Part shown: positions 1 through 10,402 of the stretch, piece after piece | Numbering within the stretch: position 1 is the stretch's first letter | Layout of the letters: every line of letters starts with the position of its first letter | Assembly (NCBI GenBank): GCA_015066925.1 | Contig: SVNL01000001.1 | Location: forward strand, 26,612 to 90,611 | Reading direction: 5' to 3' | From: Ruminococcus sp. | GTDB lineage: Bacteria > Bacillota > Clostridia > Oscillospirales > Ruminococcaceae | DNA: 64,000 nt | Position numbers and translations under genes: made by a program | Notes under the pieces: generated by a model | Database searches by the model: none | Told to the model about the DNA's origin: nothing | The model's input: only the letters and a program-made list of their open reading frames with translations

Positions 1-1297
1 TATCAAGGTGCTGTGATTTTTTTATTTCGTTATCAATATGACTTTTAAGTATATCGGCAGAAATATCACATTTTTTAACAGTTCTTGATATATATACCTC
101 ACGTTCAAGAGGACTTTCTATTTTAGCAAGTATTTTTGAAGCACGGTTAAGGAATTCGACCTGTCCCTGTTGTGTAGAGAGGTCAATACCGTTTTCACAC
201 TGATTAAGCATAAAATTATTTGCGTCAAAAGAGTCGTCAAGAAGCATACGGAATTTTGCCGCACCGAATTTTTTTATGTATTCATCAGGGTCTTTAGCGC
301 CTTCAAGGCGGATAATTCTGGTGTTTATTCCAACATTTGAGAAATGGTTTATAGCTTTTTGAGTAGCATTCTGACCTGCGGCATCGCTGTCGTAGGCGAT
401 TATTACTTCGTTCACATAATGGCTGAGAAGCCTTGCTTGTTCGGGTGTAATGGCAGTACCCAGAGTTGCGACTACATTTTCGAAGCCTGCCTGATTAATA
501 GCAATAACATCCATATATCCTTCGGCGAGAATAATTCGTTTTTCGGGCGAATTTTTTGCGAAGTTCATTGAAAAAAGGTTATTTCCCTTATCAAAAACAG
601 GAGTTTTGCTTGTATTCAGGTATTTAGGCTTGGAATCGTCGAGAACTCTTCCGCCAAAGCCGATAACATTTCCTCTAAGGTCTATGATAGGAAACATTAC
701 ACGATTACGGAAAATATCATATATTTTTCCATTCTTCTGTGATCTTGTACAAAGCCATGAATCGAATATTTCGTCGTCGTTATAGCCATTTTTCCTGAGC
801 TGAGAATAAAGCAAATCAAACGAATCGGGAGCAAAGCCAAGTCCGTATTTTTTAACCGTCTGTGGAGAGAGCTTACGCTCCGCAAAATATTTAAGACCAC
901 GTTTATCTGTGCCTTTAAGCAGATTTTTATAATAAAAATTAGCGGCAAATCTGTTGATTTCGTAAATTCTTGTTTTTCGCTGAGCATATTGGCTGTTTTT
1001 CTTATCCTCAGGCACAGTAAGTCCTGCACGTGCTGCAAGGAAATTAATTGCTTCACGAAAATCAAGATTTTCGATTTTCATAATAAACGTGATAACATCT
1101 CCGCCTGAACCGCATCCGAAGCAGTAGAAGCTCTGAGTATCGGTATAGACAGTACACGACGGTGTTTTTTCAGAATGAAAAGGGCAGGAGCAGACGAAAT
1201 TATGTCCTCGTTTTATCAGGTTAACATAAGAGCCTACAACTGCGTCAATAGGATTAGCAATTCTGAGCTGGTACAGAAATTCATCATTCTGCGTCAT
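1..1297 (-). CDS. dnaG: DNA primase DnaG (partial, C-terminus runs off the left edge)
   Basis: Reverse-strand translation starts MTQNDEFLYQLRIANPIDAVVGSYVNLIKRGHNFVCSCPFHSEKTPSC..FYCFGCGSGGDVI (CHC2-type zinc finger), followed by MFPIIDLRGNVIGFGGRVL and a Toprim region. Not in the ORF track because it is open at the window edge. Confidence 0.95.
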   Translation of the reverse strand, partial: MTQNDEFLYQLRIANPIDAVVGSYVNLIKRGHNFVCSCPFHSEKTPSCTVYTDTQSFYCFGCGSGGDVITFIMKIENLDFREAINFLAARAGLTVPEDKKNSQYAQRKTRIYEINRFAANFYYKNLLKGTDKRGLKYFAERKLSPQTVKKYGLGFAPDSFDLLYSQLRKNGYNDDEIFDSWLCTRSQKNGKIYDIFRNRVMFPIIDLRGNVIGFGGRVLDDSKPKYLNTSKTPVFDKGNNLFSMNFAKNSPEKRIILAEGYMDVIAINQAGFENVVATLGTAITPEQARLLSHYVNEVIIAYDSDAAGQNATQKAINHFSNVGINTRIIRLEGAKDPDEYIKKFGAAKFRMLLDDSFDANNFMLNQCENGIDLSTQQGQVEFLNRASKILAKIESPLEREVYISRTVKKCDISADILKSHIDNEIKKSQHLD

Positions 1298-1312
1298 AAA
1301 AACGGCCTCCGT

Positions 1313-2308
1313 TTATTTCCATGCTTTCGGAACAAAAAGTTCGGTGTAAAGGTCGATAGCATATCCGTCGGTCATACCTGAGATATAGTCGCATACGCCT
1401 CTGTCGAGGTCGGTTTTAGCGGCAACCTTTCTGTATACTTCAGGCATTTTATCAGGATTTTCCTTATAATACATATAAAGCTTTTCGATTATATACTGAA
1501 CCTTTTCCTCCTCGTATTTGGCAATCGGATTTGTATATACATTTGCAAAAAGGAAAGCTCTGAGGTCGTCATGAGCTTTTTTTATATTGTCGTGCATTTT
1601 AATCTCATAAACGCCGTTTTTGATAATTGAAGCAATAAGAGTTGTAATTCTTTTTGATTTAGTATCACCGAGGACGCTTATACAGTCAAAAGGCAGGTCT
1701 TCAGGTCTTAAAATATTGGCACGGATAGAGTCTTCGATATCGTGATTTATATATGCGATTTTATCTGAAAGACGAACTACATTTCCTTCACGTGTAGAAG
1801 AAATCTGGTTTGTGTGGCAAGCGATACCGTTTTTAACGGCATATGTAAGGTTAAGACCTTTTCCGTGTTTTTCTATATAATCAACGACTCTGACACTCTG
1901 GAGATAATGTTTGAAGCCATGGGGACAGATATCGTTAAGTATTGCTTCGCCGCAATGACCGAACGGAGCGTGTCCGAGGTCATGACCGAGAGCGATAGCT
2001 TCGGTAAGGTCCTCATTAAGCTTCAAAGCCTTTGAAATTGTTCTTGCAATCTGAGAAACCTCAAGAGTATGAGTAAGTCTTGTACGATAGTGATCGCCGA
2101 CAGGGGAGAGAAATACCTGAGTTTTACGTTTCAGGCGTCTGAAAGAATTACAATGAAGAATTCTGTCTCTGTCACGCTGAAAATCGGTACGGTAGTTACA
2201 AGGATCCTCGTAAACTACTCTTTTTGACTGTTTATGATTGGTAGAGGTACAGGCGAAATTGCTTAATGTGCCTGCTTCAATAGTTTCGAGTTGTTCTCTT
2301 ACGTTCAT
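1313..2308 (-). CDS. dgt: deoxyguanosinetriphosphate triphosphohydrolase-like HD-domain protein
   Basis: HSFRRLKRKTQVFLSP..RTRLTHTLEVSQIART..LGHDLGHAPFGHCGE motifs typical of dGTPases. Confidence 0.93.
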   Translation of the reverse strand: MNVREQLETIEAGTLSNFACTSTNHKQSKRVVYEDPCNYRTDFQRDRDRILHCNSFRRLKRKTQVFLSPVGDHYRTRLTHTLEVSQIARTISKALKLNEDLTEAIALGHDLGHAPFGHCGEAILNDICPHGFKHYLQSVRVVDYIEKHGKGLNLTYAVKNGIACHTNQISSTREGNVVRLSDKIAYINHDIEDSIRANILRPEDLPFDCISVLGDTKSKRITTLIASIIKNGVYEIKMHDNIKKAHDDLRAFLFANVYTNPIAKYEEEKVQYIIEKLYMYYKENPDKMPEVYRKVAAKTDLDRGVCDYISGMTDGYAIDLYTELFVPKAWK

Positions 2309-2415
2309 AAATACCTCCGATTTAAAATAAATACGTCTGAAAAATGCAAAAATAGCTTTTGCAGAAAGACTCTACATATATATACTCGACAAAAAACAAA
2401 ATTCCTCTATCTTTT

Positions 2416-3048
2416 TTAAAAATTTATTGAAGAAAAATCTGCAAATAAATTTTCCCCGTCATTAATTGATATATTTCCGTTGGAAATTTCGATTAATTCT
2501 GATTTAAGAGGCTGTGTCATATCATCAGTAACAAGAAGCTCAAGTTTAACGTTATCACCGAAATCGCTGTTTACTGTAATTGTTTTGAAATTCGGAAGGA
2601 CATAGCTTACTTTTCCATAAAGGTTATAGTCCATTTCGAGAAAAATTCTGCTGCAAGAGCACATATTCATAATTTTTGCACTGTCGCAGGCGATTGAGGC
2701 ACAGTGAGAATATGCTCTTACAAGACCTCCGCCACCGAGGAGTATTCCTCCGAAATATCGTGTAACGACAATGCATACGTCTACAAGACCTCTTTTTTGC
2801 AGAACGTCCAGAACGGGCATACCTGCAGTTCCTTGAGGCTCGCCGTCGTCGGAATAGCGGGAAATATTATCATTTCTGAGAATATATGCATACACGTTAT
2901 GCTTTGCTTTGCGATGCTTTGCACGAATGGAATTTATAAATTCAACTGCTTCATCGTTAGTTTTAACCGGAGCAATATAGCCGATAAATTCCGAACGTTT
3001 TTCGATGAAAGAGGCTTCTGCGGCCTCTGAAACGGTAAAGTAATTCAT
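2416..3048 (-). CDS. YigZ/IMPACT family protein
   Basis: FIGYIAPV...HNVYAYILR..RYSDDGEPQGTAGMPVLDVL...VTRYFGGILLGGGGLVRAY signature. Confidence 0.92.
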   Translation of the reverse strand: MNYFTVSEAAEASFIEKRSEFIGYIAPVKTNDEAVEFINSIRAKHRKAKHNVYAYILRNDNISRYSDDGEPQGTAGMPVLDVLQKRGLVDVCIVVTRYFGGILLGGGGLVRAYSHCASIACDSAKIMNMCSCSRIFLEMDYNLYGKVSYVLPNFKTITVNSDFGDNVKLELLVTDDMTQPLKSELIEISNGNISINDGENLFADFSSINF

Positions 3049-3066
3049 AATGACTCCTATTAAGTA

Positions 3067-3088
3067 AAAAGGCGGTCAAAGACCGCCG
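3067..3088 (-). terminator. rho-independent terminator downstream of rpmE
   Basis: GGCGGTC-AAA-GACCGCC hairpin followed on the minus strand by TTTTT. Confidence 0.8.
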
Positions 3089-3093
3089 AAAAA

Positions 3094-3315
3094 TTACTTG
3101 TCCATATTGAAACGCTTCTTGAATCTGTCAACACGTCCGCCTGTATCAACAAGCTTCTGCTTACCTGTATAGAATGGATGGCACTTTGAGCAGATTTCAA
3201 CCTTGATGTTTTCCTTTGTAGACATTGTTTCGATTACATTACCGCAGTGGCAAGTAATAGTAGTCTTCACAAAATTTGGATGGATACCCTCTTTCACGAT
3301 TGTCACCTCTTTCAA
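3094..3315 (-). CDS. rpmE: 50S ribosomal protein L31 (zinc-binding type); true start may be an internal GTG/ATG
   Basis: GIHPNF...[34 protein letters not shown]. Confidence 0.95.
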   Translation of the reverse strand: MKEVTIVKEGIHPNFVKTTITCHCGNVIETMSTKENIKVEICSKCHPFYTGKQKLVDTGGRVDRFKKRFNMDK

Positions 3316-3520
3316 TTACTATTTGCAAACCATAGTAGCCCATCAATTTCCTTAGACAGTAGTACTTTCGTCATACATTTACAATAAATTATATCACATT
3401 AATTTTTAAAAGTCAAGCAAAAAACAAAAATTTATAAAATTTTGTTCAGGCTATAGAAATTTGCGATAAGATATGTTATAATAAAAAGAAGTGTTGAAAT
3501 GAAAGGAAAGCTTTGATTTT

Positions 3521-4663
3521 ATGAATGTATACCTTGATAATGCGGCTACAACAAAGCCTTGTGCGGAAGCTATTGATGCTATAAACCTTGCACTTGCTGA
3601 AAATTACGGTAATCCCTCGTCGCTTCATTCGTTTGGTCTGAAGGCACAGCTTGCGGTTGATAATGCAAGAAAAATTATTGCTTCGGCTTTATCGTGTGAG
3701 GCGGAATGTGTGTTTTTTACATCGGGGGCAACCGAGAGCAACAATATGGCAATAAGAGGTATCGTTAATGCTTACGGGAAAAGAAAACCGAAAATTATTA
3801 CTACTTCAATTGAGCACGCTTCGATAAAGGAAACTGTACTTGAGCTTGAAAATAAAGGCTTTGAGGTTGTGAGAATATCTCCCGATAAAAACGGTGAAGT
3901 AAATCCCGTTGATATTCTTAATGCGGCTGATGAAAGAACCTGCTTGATTTCTATGATGCTGGTTAATAACGAAAACGGCTTGATACTACCTGTAGAAAAA
4001 ACGTTTAAAGCAGTAAAACGAAGATTTCCCGATATAATTACTCATTGTGACTGTGTTCAGGGATTTATGAAGCTTCCTGTAAAATGCAATGAGCTTAATG
4101 CAGATTTGATTTCACTCAGTGCACATAAAATTCACGGAGCTAAGGGTGTAGGAGCTCTTTATATCCGTAAGGGCATCAGAGTTCTGCCGATAATTACAGG
4201 CGGAAAACAGGAAAAGGGAATACGTTCGGGAACGGAATCGGTTCCTCTTATTGCAGGATTTGGTGCCGCCGTTGAAAAGCTTTCCGATACTGTTAAGCAA
4301 AGATATGACAGGGTATCGGAGCTGAAAAAATTCCTCGTTGAAAAGCTTGAGGAGCTTGATGGCGGTGAAATTACATTTAATACAAGCGAAAAATGTTCCC
4401 CCTATATTATAAATGTATCCTTTGAGGGAATACGTTCGGAAATCATGCTTCATTTCCTTGAAGAAAAGGGGATTTATGTTTCAAGCGGCTCGGCTTGTTC
4501 AAAAGGAGCAAAAAGCGGAGTTCTTGAAGAGCTTGGAGTAAGCTCGAAAAATGCTGACAGTGCAATAAGAGTCAGTATAACTGCTGAAACTACAGAGGAA
4601 GAGCTTGAATTCTTCGTACAGGCTGTTTCACAGGCACAGAAAAAAATAATAAAATCAAAGTGA
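3521..4663 (+). CDS. cysteine desulfurase (NifS/IscS family)
   Basis: YLDNAATTKP, FTSGATESNN, HIEHAS-like, SAHKIHGAKGVGALY, SSGSACSKG active-site region; followed by thiI. Confidence 0.95.
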   Translation: MNVYLDNAATTKPCAEAIDAINLALAENYGNPSSLHSFGLKAQLAVDNARKIIASALSCEAECVFFTSGATESNNMAIRGIVNAYGKRKPKIITTSIEHASIKETVLELENKGFEVVRISPDKNGEVNPVDILNAADERTCLISMMLVNNENGLILPVEKTFKAVKRRFPDIITHCDCVQGFMKLPVKCNELNADLISLSAHKIHGAKGVGALYIRKGIRVLPIITGGKQEKGIRSGTESVPLIAGFGAAVEKLSDTVKQRYDRVSELKKFLVEKLEELDGGEITFNTSEKCSPYIINVSFEGIRSEIMLHFLEEKGIYVSSGSACSKGAKSGVLEELGVSSKNADSAIRVSITAETTEEELEFFVQAVSQAQKKIIKSK

Positions 4664-4688
4664 TTAAATATAAAGGAATGATATAAAT

Positions 4689-5867
4689 ATGAAAGAACTT
4701 ATTCTTGTTAAATACGGTGAGATTGCACTTAAAGGTCTGAATAAAAATACCTTTGAGGATATTATGGTGAAAAATATAAAAAGACGCCTTAAAAAGCTTG
4801 GAAGATTTAATTTTTCAAGAGCACAGTCTACATTATATATAGAGCCTGCTGACGAAACAGCTGATATAAACGGTGCTGTTGAAAAAATCAAAAAGGTTTT
4901 CGGTGTTGCCGCACTTTGCAGAGCTTGTACCTGTGAGAAGAATTTCGAGGACATCTGCGCTAAGAGTATTGAATATCTCGAAGATGTTCTTCCATATGCA
5001 AAAACCTTTAAGGTTACAGCAAAACGTGCGGACAAGGCTTTTCCAATGAAATCTCCTGAAATATGTATGGAGCTTGGCGGCGTGCTTCTGGAAAAATTTC
5101 CTAATCTTCAGGTTGACGTTAAAAATCCTGAGATTACTGTAACGGTTGAAATCCGTGATACAAACGCTTTTGTTCATGCCGAAAATATAAAAGGTGCAGG
5201 CGGACTTCCTGTCGGAAGCAGTGGCAGTGCGATGCTTCTTCTCTCGGGCGGTATAGACAGTCCTGTTGCGGGATATATGATGGCGAAAAGAGGAATACAT
5301 ATCTCTGCAATACATTATGTAAGCCCTCCTTATACATCAGAAAGAGCAAGACTCAAGGTTGAAACCTTATGTGAGAAAATTACAGATTACTGTGGTAACA
5401 TCTCATTTTTCTGCGTACCGTTCACGGAGCTTCAGGAAGCAATAAAGGAACATTGTCCAGAAGAATTCTTTACTATTATAATGAGAAGACTTATGATGGA
5501 AATTGCTCAGAGAATTTCTGAAAGAGAAGGCTGTCTTGCACTCATTACAGGTGAAAGTGTCGGTCAGGTTGCAAGTCAGACAATGGCGGCGATTGCGTGC
5601 ACTGACGCTGTTTGCAGAATTCCTGTTTTCAGACCGCTTATCGGTATGGATAAAACGGAGATAATTGAGATTTCAAGAAAAATTGATACATTTGAAACGT
5701 CTACACTTCCTTACGAGGACTGCTGTACAGTGTTTACTCCTCGTCATCCGAAGGTAAGACCACAGCTTGCTGATGTCGAAAAAGCACAGAATAGCTTCGA
5801 TTTTGAACCGCTTATCTGTAAGGCGGTTGAGAATACAGAGCTTAAAGTTTTCAGATGTGATGGTTAA
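4689..5867 (+). CDS. thiI: tRNA 4-thiouridine synthase ThiI
   Basis: N-terminal THUMP-like domain, PP-loop LLLSGGIDSPVAGYMM, SVGQVASQT, ETSTLPYEDCCTVFTPRHP. Confidence 0.96.
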   Translation: MKELILVKYGEIALKGLNKNTFEDIMVKNIKRRLKKLGRFNFSRAQSTLYIEPADETADINGAVEKIKKVFGVAALCRACTCEKNFEDICAKSIEYLEDVLPYAKTFKVTAKRADKAFPMKSPEICMELGGVLLEKFPNLQVDVKNPEITVTVEIRDTNAFVHAENIKGAGGLPVGSSGSAMLLLSGGIDSPVAGYMMAKRGIHISAIHYVSPPYTSERARLKVETLCEKITDYCGNISFFCVPFTELQEAIKEHCPEEFFTIIMRRLMMEIAQRISEREGCLALITGESVGQVASQTMAAIACTDAVCRIPVFRPLIGMDKTEIIEISRKIDTFETSTLPYEDCCTVFTPRHPKVRPQLADVEKAQNSFDFEPLICKAVENTELKVFRCDG

Positions 5868-5934
5868 AAGCAGTTAAATTTAATTACGAAAACTGTTTTT
5901 TATGACAGTTTGTTTGTAGGGTATAAACAAAAAT

Positions 5935-6483
5935 GTGATGGGAGCTTGTATGGATAATAGTCTGATTTCTGAATATGATAGCCAAAACCTTGACAAGTTG
6001 GTCAGAAATGTTGTACAATTATTAGAGCTAGGTGGGTATACTGTCTCAACAGCCGAAAGCTGTACAGGCGGTTTGCTCTCTCAGTTGATTACTTCCGTAC
6101 CGGGAGCGTCAGCTGTTTTTGAGGGCGGTTTCTGCACCTACTCAAACAGAATGAAAACAAAGCTCCTTAATGTTCCTGAGTATGAGCTTGAACATTTCGG
6201 TGCTGTAAGCAGTCAGGTTGCTTTGTCTATGGCTAAGGGCCTTAAAGCTTCTACCGGTGCTGATGTTTGCGTTTCTGTTACAGGCATTGCAGGGCCTGGA
6301 GGCGGTACTGCCGAAAAACCTGTCGGTACTGTGTGGTTTGGATTCTCCGCTTTTGGCAGAGAATTTACACGGCTTCCCGAATTATGGACGCTTGCCGATA
6401 AAAGTCGGGGTAATATCAGATTGGCTGCGGCGGCGTTTGCTTTTAGTGTTATTGAGGAAATTCTTTTGGAGGACTTTCAATGA
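5935..6483 (+). CDS. CinA C-terminal domain protein (nicotinamide-nucleotide amidase-like)
   Basis: TVSTAESCTGGLLSQLITSVPGAS..FEGGFCTYSN..TGIAGPGGGTAEKPVGTVWFG. Confidence 0.93.
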   Translation: MMGACMDNSLISEYDSQNLDKLVRNVVQLLELGGYTVSTAESCTGGLLSQLITSVPGASAVFEGGFCTYSNRMKTKLLNVPEYELEHFGAVSSQVALSMAKGLKASTGADVCVSVTGIAGPGGGTAEKPVGTVWFGFSAFGREFTRLPELWTLADKSRGNIRLAAAAFAFSVIEEILLEDFQ

Positions 6484-8033
6484 GTGAAAATGAATTGAAT
6501 AAATATAGTCCGGCTGATGAAAATGCTTCCAATGAGAATTTGTCAAGAGCTGAGAAAATACTTGCTATAAAACGTGCGATGAATCGTTCCGATAATACGG
6601 AACAGGATTTCGTGCCTGAGAATACTTCGGTTTCTGAGCCTGTGAACGTTTCAGTTTCCGATATTGTTGAAGAGTATAGCAATAAGAATTCGGCTCCCAT
6701 TGCTGAATGGGAAAGTGAGCTGGCTGAGCGAATTGCTCTGAGAGTTCAAGGCTCAAGAACAATACAGCAGGATTTAAATTCTTTGAACGCTTTTTCTACG
6801 GAAACTGACGAAATTAATAGTTCGACAGCTTCTGATGTGAATGCAAATGTAAGTGACAGTAAAGAAGATGTTGACTCTTTAAGCACTAAGGTGATGGATA
6901 ATAAGCCGATTAAGGCTGAAGCTGCTCGGATAATAAACGATAATCCCGAGGAAGCTGAAACCAAAGCTCCAACTGAACTCGAATCTTCAGTTGAATCTGA
7001 AACTACAGCTGAAACTGAAGCTGTTGAGGGAAAAAAGAAAAAGAAGTTTTCACTTAAAAAAACTCTTTTAGGATTAATTCCTCACAAAAAGGATTCACTT
7101 CCCGAAATAATAAGAAAAGTTGTTTTTCTTGTTGCACTCGTTGTTGTCGGAGTGTGTACATACCACATAAGCGATTATTTTCTCGATAACGCTCATACCA
7201 GAAAAGTCTATGACGACCTTATGGATGATTATACAACCCAGATCGTTGATAATGCTCCGCAGCCTGATGTAAATGAGGAATATTGGTCTCTGCTCAGCGG
7301 TGCGAAAAATCTTCTGGATATCAATAAGGATGTCGTTGGTGTAATTGAAATTCCGGGTGCCGATCTTTTTTATCCTGTTCTTCAGGCTGAAAACAACGAT
7401 AAGTATCTCAATATTAATATTAAGGGCGAGGAAGCTAAGGCCGGTGCCATTTTTATGGATTACCGCAACAGCTTTGATAAGGTGATAGACGGTCGTCTTT
7501 CAGAGCCGAATTCTCACAACCTTATTATTTACGGTCATAATATGGCCAACGGTGATATGTTCGGAAGCCTTAAACAGTATAGAAATAATATTCATTATTA
7601 TGGCGAAAATCCGGTTATTAATCTGAATTCAAATTACGCTTGCTATCAATATAAAATCTTTGCATTCTTTATAGTTGATGCTTTTGATACTACAGAAACC
7701 TATTTCGACTATTGGAATAAAATTAATTTCAATAATGAAGAGGAATTCTATAGCTTTGTCAATGAGGCTAAGCGCAGAACTATTCGTCTTAACGATGTCG
7801 ATGTGAAATATGGCGATGAGCTGCTTACACTTTCTACTTGTAATGGTATTTTCGGTGAGGGCAAAGGTGGCAGATTTGTCGTTCTTGCAAGAAAACTGCG
7901 TGACGGTGAGGATTTGCTTGAGGGTACTCAGAACAGTACTGCTAATCCAAATATAAAATGGCCTTCCATTTACTATAAATATAATAAGAATTCTAAGTAT
8001 GATCCTGATGCAGAGTTTGTTCCCTATGGTTGA
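6480..8033 (+). CDS. class B sortase with long acidic cytoplasmic N-terminal extension and one TM segment
   Basis: NLIIYGHNMANGDMFGSL (catalytic His), LLTLSTC (catalytic Cys), GRFVVLARKLR (Arg). Confidence 0.92.
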   Translation: MSENELNKYSPADENASNENLSRAEKILAIKRAMNRSDNTEQDFVPENTSVSEPVNVSVSDIVEEYSNKNSAPIAEWESELAERIALRVQGSRTIQQDLNSLNAFSTETDEINSSTASDVNANVSDSKEDVDSLSTKVMDNKPIKAEAARIINDNPEEAETKAPTELESSVESETTAETEAVEGKKKKKFSLKKTLLGLIPHKKDSLPEIIRKVVFLVALVVVGVCTYHISDYFLDNAHTRKVYDDLMDDYTTQIVDNAPQPDVNEEYWSLLSGAKNLLDINKDVVGVIEIPGADLFYPVLQAENNDKYLNINIKGEEAKAGAIFMDYRNSFDKVIDGRLSEPNSHNLIIYGHNMANGDMFGSLKQYRNNIHYYGENPVINLNSNYACYQYKIFAFFIVDAFDTTETYFDYWNKINFNNEEEFYSFVNEAKRRTIRLNDVDVKYGDELLTLSTCNGIFGEGKGGRFVVLARKLRDGEDLLEGTQNSTANPNIKWPSIYYKYNKNSKYDPDAEFVPYG

Positions 8034-8048
8034 TTGGCGAGGTAATAT

Positions 8049-9032
8049 ATGAATAATAAATTGAAGATTTCTATTGCAGCAGGTGCTGTGCTTCTAGCTA
8101 CAGCTGCTTCTGCATTTACTATAATGCTGACAAAGGACGATGATTCTGTCCCGACAGTCAGTGTGCTCGAGTTTTCGGAAATTCCAAAACCTGAGCCTGT
8201 GGTCGAAGAAAAAAATTGGTGGGAAGAGAGTGAATATTCGCTTTCACCAAGCGGCCTTTCAGGTCGTTCAAAAGCTTTTCTCGGCTACAATAAGGACATA
8301 ATCGGTTGGATTAAAATTGACAAAACAAATGTTAATTATCCGATAGTCCTCGATCCGGCTGCTTATGATCAAAGTGATGATGCAGCTTACAATACTTATT
8401 ATCTTGATAAGGACCTTGACGGATCTCAGAAAACTGCAGGTACTCTTTTCCTTGATTATCGTAACGTTTTCGGTGAGGTTGAGTCAGAGCAATCAGATAA
8501 TCTGATTGTTTATGGTCACAACATGCTCGATAATTCTGCTTTCGGTTCCTTGAGAAAATACAGGCAGGATTACAGTTTCTATGCTGAGAGTCCCTTGATT
8601 GAGCTTAGCTCTAATTATAGGGATTATCAATATATAATTTATGGATTCATTATTACTAGCGGTAGCTATGAAGGTACCGATTTCCGTTACTGGAATATGC
8701 AGGATTTTGAATCCGAAGAAGATTTTAACTTTTTCGTTGATAGGGTACAGAGTAAATCAATGGTCGATACCGGCGTTGATGTGAAGTACGGCGATAAGCT
8801 TCTTACTTTATCTACCTGCTACAGTTCAGGTGATAATATGAGATTTATTGTCTGCGCAAGACGTCTTAGAGATCATGAAAGCTCAATCGATACTATCGAC
8901 AGAACGGAGGCTTATTTAGAAAAAATACGTCAAGAGGAAGCGTCGAAGGCTGCGGCCGAAGCGGAGGCTGCCAGTCAGGCGGCGGAGGCTCAGAATTCTA
9001 TACAAGAACAAGAGTCTACGAACGACAATTAG
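8049..9032 (+). CDS. class B sortase, second copy
   Basis: NLIVYGHNMLDNSAFGSL, LLTLSTCYSSGDNMRFIVCARRLR. Confidence 0.92.
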   Translation: MNNKLKISIAAGAVLLATAASAFTIMLTKDDDSVPTVSVLEFSEIPKPEPVVEEKNWWEESEYSLSPSGLSGRSKAFLGYNKDIIGWIKIDKTNVNYPIVLDPAAYDQSDDAAYNTYYLDKDLDGSQKTAGTLFLDYRNVFGEVESEQSDNLIVYGHNMLDNSAFGSLRKYRQDYSFYAESPLIELSSNYRDYQYIIYGFIITSGSYEGTDFRYWNMQDFESEEDFNFFVDRVQSKSMVDTGVDVKYGDKLLTLSTCYSSGDNMRFIVCARRLRDHESSIDTIDRTEAYLEKIRQEEASKAAAEAEAASQAAEAQNSIQEQESTNDN

Positions 9033-9148
9033 GTCAGAACCTAGTAAGCCTTTCTCAGAACATATTTTAGGAAACAACAGGTTAAGTCGCTCCTTCGGTT
9101 TAACCGAGGGAAATAAAACCGATCAAAATCGGCGAGATGGAGTAATTT

Positions 9149-10336
9149 ATGAATATGCGAATACCACTAAAGAGTGTTTCGGTTATTATGGCAGCTGCGC
9201 TGTCGTATGCCGGTTTCAATGGTATTACTACTGCTGAAACTACACTCGAAGTTGCTGATCTGAGTACAGCCAACATCAGTGTTAATGAAAATACTGATGA
9301 TGATTGTGAGGTCACCGAATGGTGGAAGGCTGAAATCACAGATTATGATTCAAGTTTATCATTGATCAGTTATGAAATGACCCCTGAAGCAACTCAAACT
9401 GAAAATGAAGAATCACAGGCACAGGAAAATGTGCTTATAGATGGTGATGAAAATAACGCTGCAAGCAGTGATGAAAGTGTAAATACTGAACCAAGCTTTG
9501 TTGCGTCACCTGATACAGTTTCTCCGGGACCGGTTCAGTCAATGCCGGAACAGGAGAAGGAAGCTATCAACGCTCAGTCAGGACAGTTTGTTTTTACTAC
9601 CTATGGCTGGGGACACGGCGTTGGTATGAGCCAGAATGGTGCTAACTTCTATGCTATGTACAGTGGTTGGTCTTATCAGGACATTCTTTTCCATTATTAT
9701 CCGGGAACTTACCTTATGAATACAGGAACAGCTGATTCAGAACAGGTTACAGTTGCTGGTGTTAGTGGCGATGTATTGTCTATGGTAGCAGGCATTGTTT
9801 ATAGAGAAGTCGGTGGTTCAATGTCGACAGAGGCAATAAAGGCTCAGGCTGTTGCTGTGTATAGTTACATTAAGTACTATGGTAATGATAGTCACGATTT
9901 AAGAACTAAAGCAAATCCACCACAGAATGTTATTGATGCTTGTGCATCTGTTCTTGGTGAAGCTCTTTATTACAACGGAGATTATGCATTGACAATGTTT
10001 AGCGCATCAAGCGGTGGAACGACTGCAAACTGCTATGATGTGTTCTCAATGGATATTCCTTATCTCAGAAGTGTTACAAGCGATTATGATGCTTCTTGCG
10101 ACCCACACTACGGAACTGTGAAGTACATTTCATCTTCCGAAGTAAAGCGTCTTGTAGAAGCTCGTTACGGCATAAAACTTTCTGATGATCCGTTAAATTG
10201 GTTTAAGGTTATGGAAGGCGATAGTGGTTACATTAACAATGTATTGATTGACGGTCAGATTACTGTACGAGGTAATGACCTTAAGATCTGCTTGGGATTG
10301 AAATCACCTATGTACGACATAGCTTATGCTCAATAA
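9149..10336 (+). CDS. SpoIID/LytB-domain protein (secreted)
   Basis: TTYGWGHGVGMSQNGANFYAMYSGWSYQDILFHYYPGTYL plus IVYREVGGSMSTEAIKAQAVAVYSYIKYY; N-terminal signal-like segment. Confidence 0.9.
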   Translation: MNMRIPLKSVSVIMAAALSYAGFNGITTAETTLEVADLSTANISVNENTDDDCEVTEWWKAEITDYDSSLSLISYEMTPEATQTENEESQAQENVLIDGDENNAASSDESVNTEPSFVASPDTVSPGPVQSMPEQEKEAINAQSGQFVFTTYGWGHGVGMSQNGANFYAMYSGWSYQDILFHYYPGTYLMNTGTADSEQVTVAGVSGDVLSMVAGIVYREVGGSMSTEAIKAQAVAVYSYIKYYGNDSHDLRTKANPPQNVIDACASVLGEALYYNGDYALTMFSASSGGTTANCYDVFSMDIPYLRSVTSDYDASCDPHYGTVKYISSSEVKRLVEARYGIKLSDDPLNWFKVMEGDSGYINNVLIDGQITVRGNDLKICLGLKSPMYDIAYAQ

Positions 10337-10346
10337 TTAAATAAAT

Positions 10347-10402
10347 TAAAGCTCACAATGCTGAACTACCCCACTTGATGTTCAGAATTGTGAGCTTTTT
10401 GT
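10347..10402 (+). terminator. rho-independent terminator after the SpoIID-domain gene
   Basis: AAAGCTCACAAT(gc)TGAAC...GTTCAG(a)ATTGTGAGCTTTTTG hairpin. Confidence 0.85.

Noticed and set aside
9033-9148. Hairpin-rich leader of the SpoIID-domain gene considered as a c-di-AMP (ydaO) riboswitch
   Set aside because: It has GGTTAAGTCGCT..TTTAACC and CCGAT-caaa-ATCGG hairpins, but the GGGGAACC-type ydaO core is absent; not enough to call.
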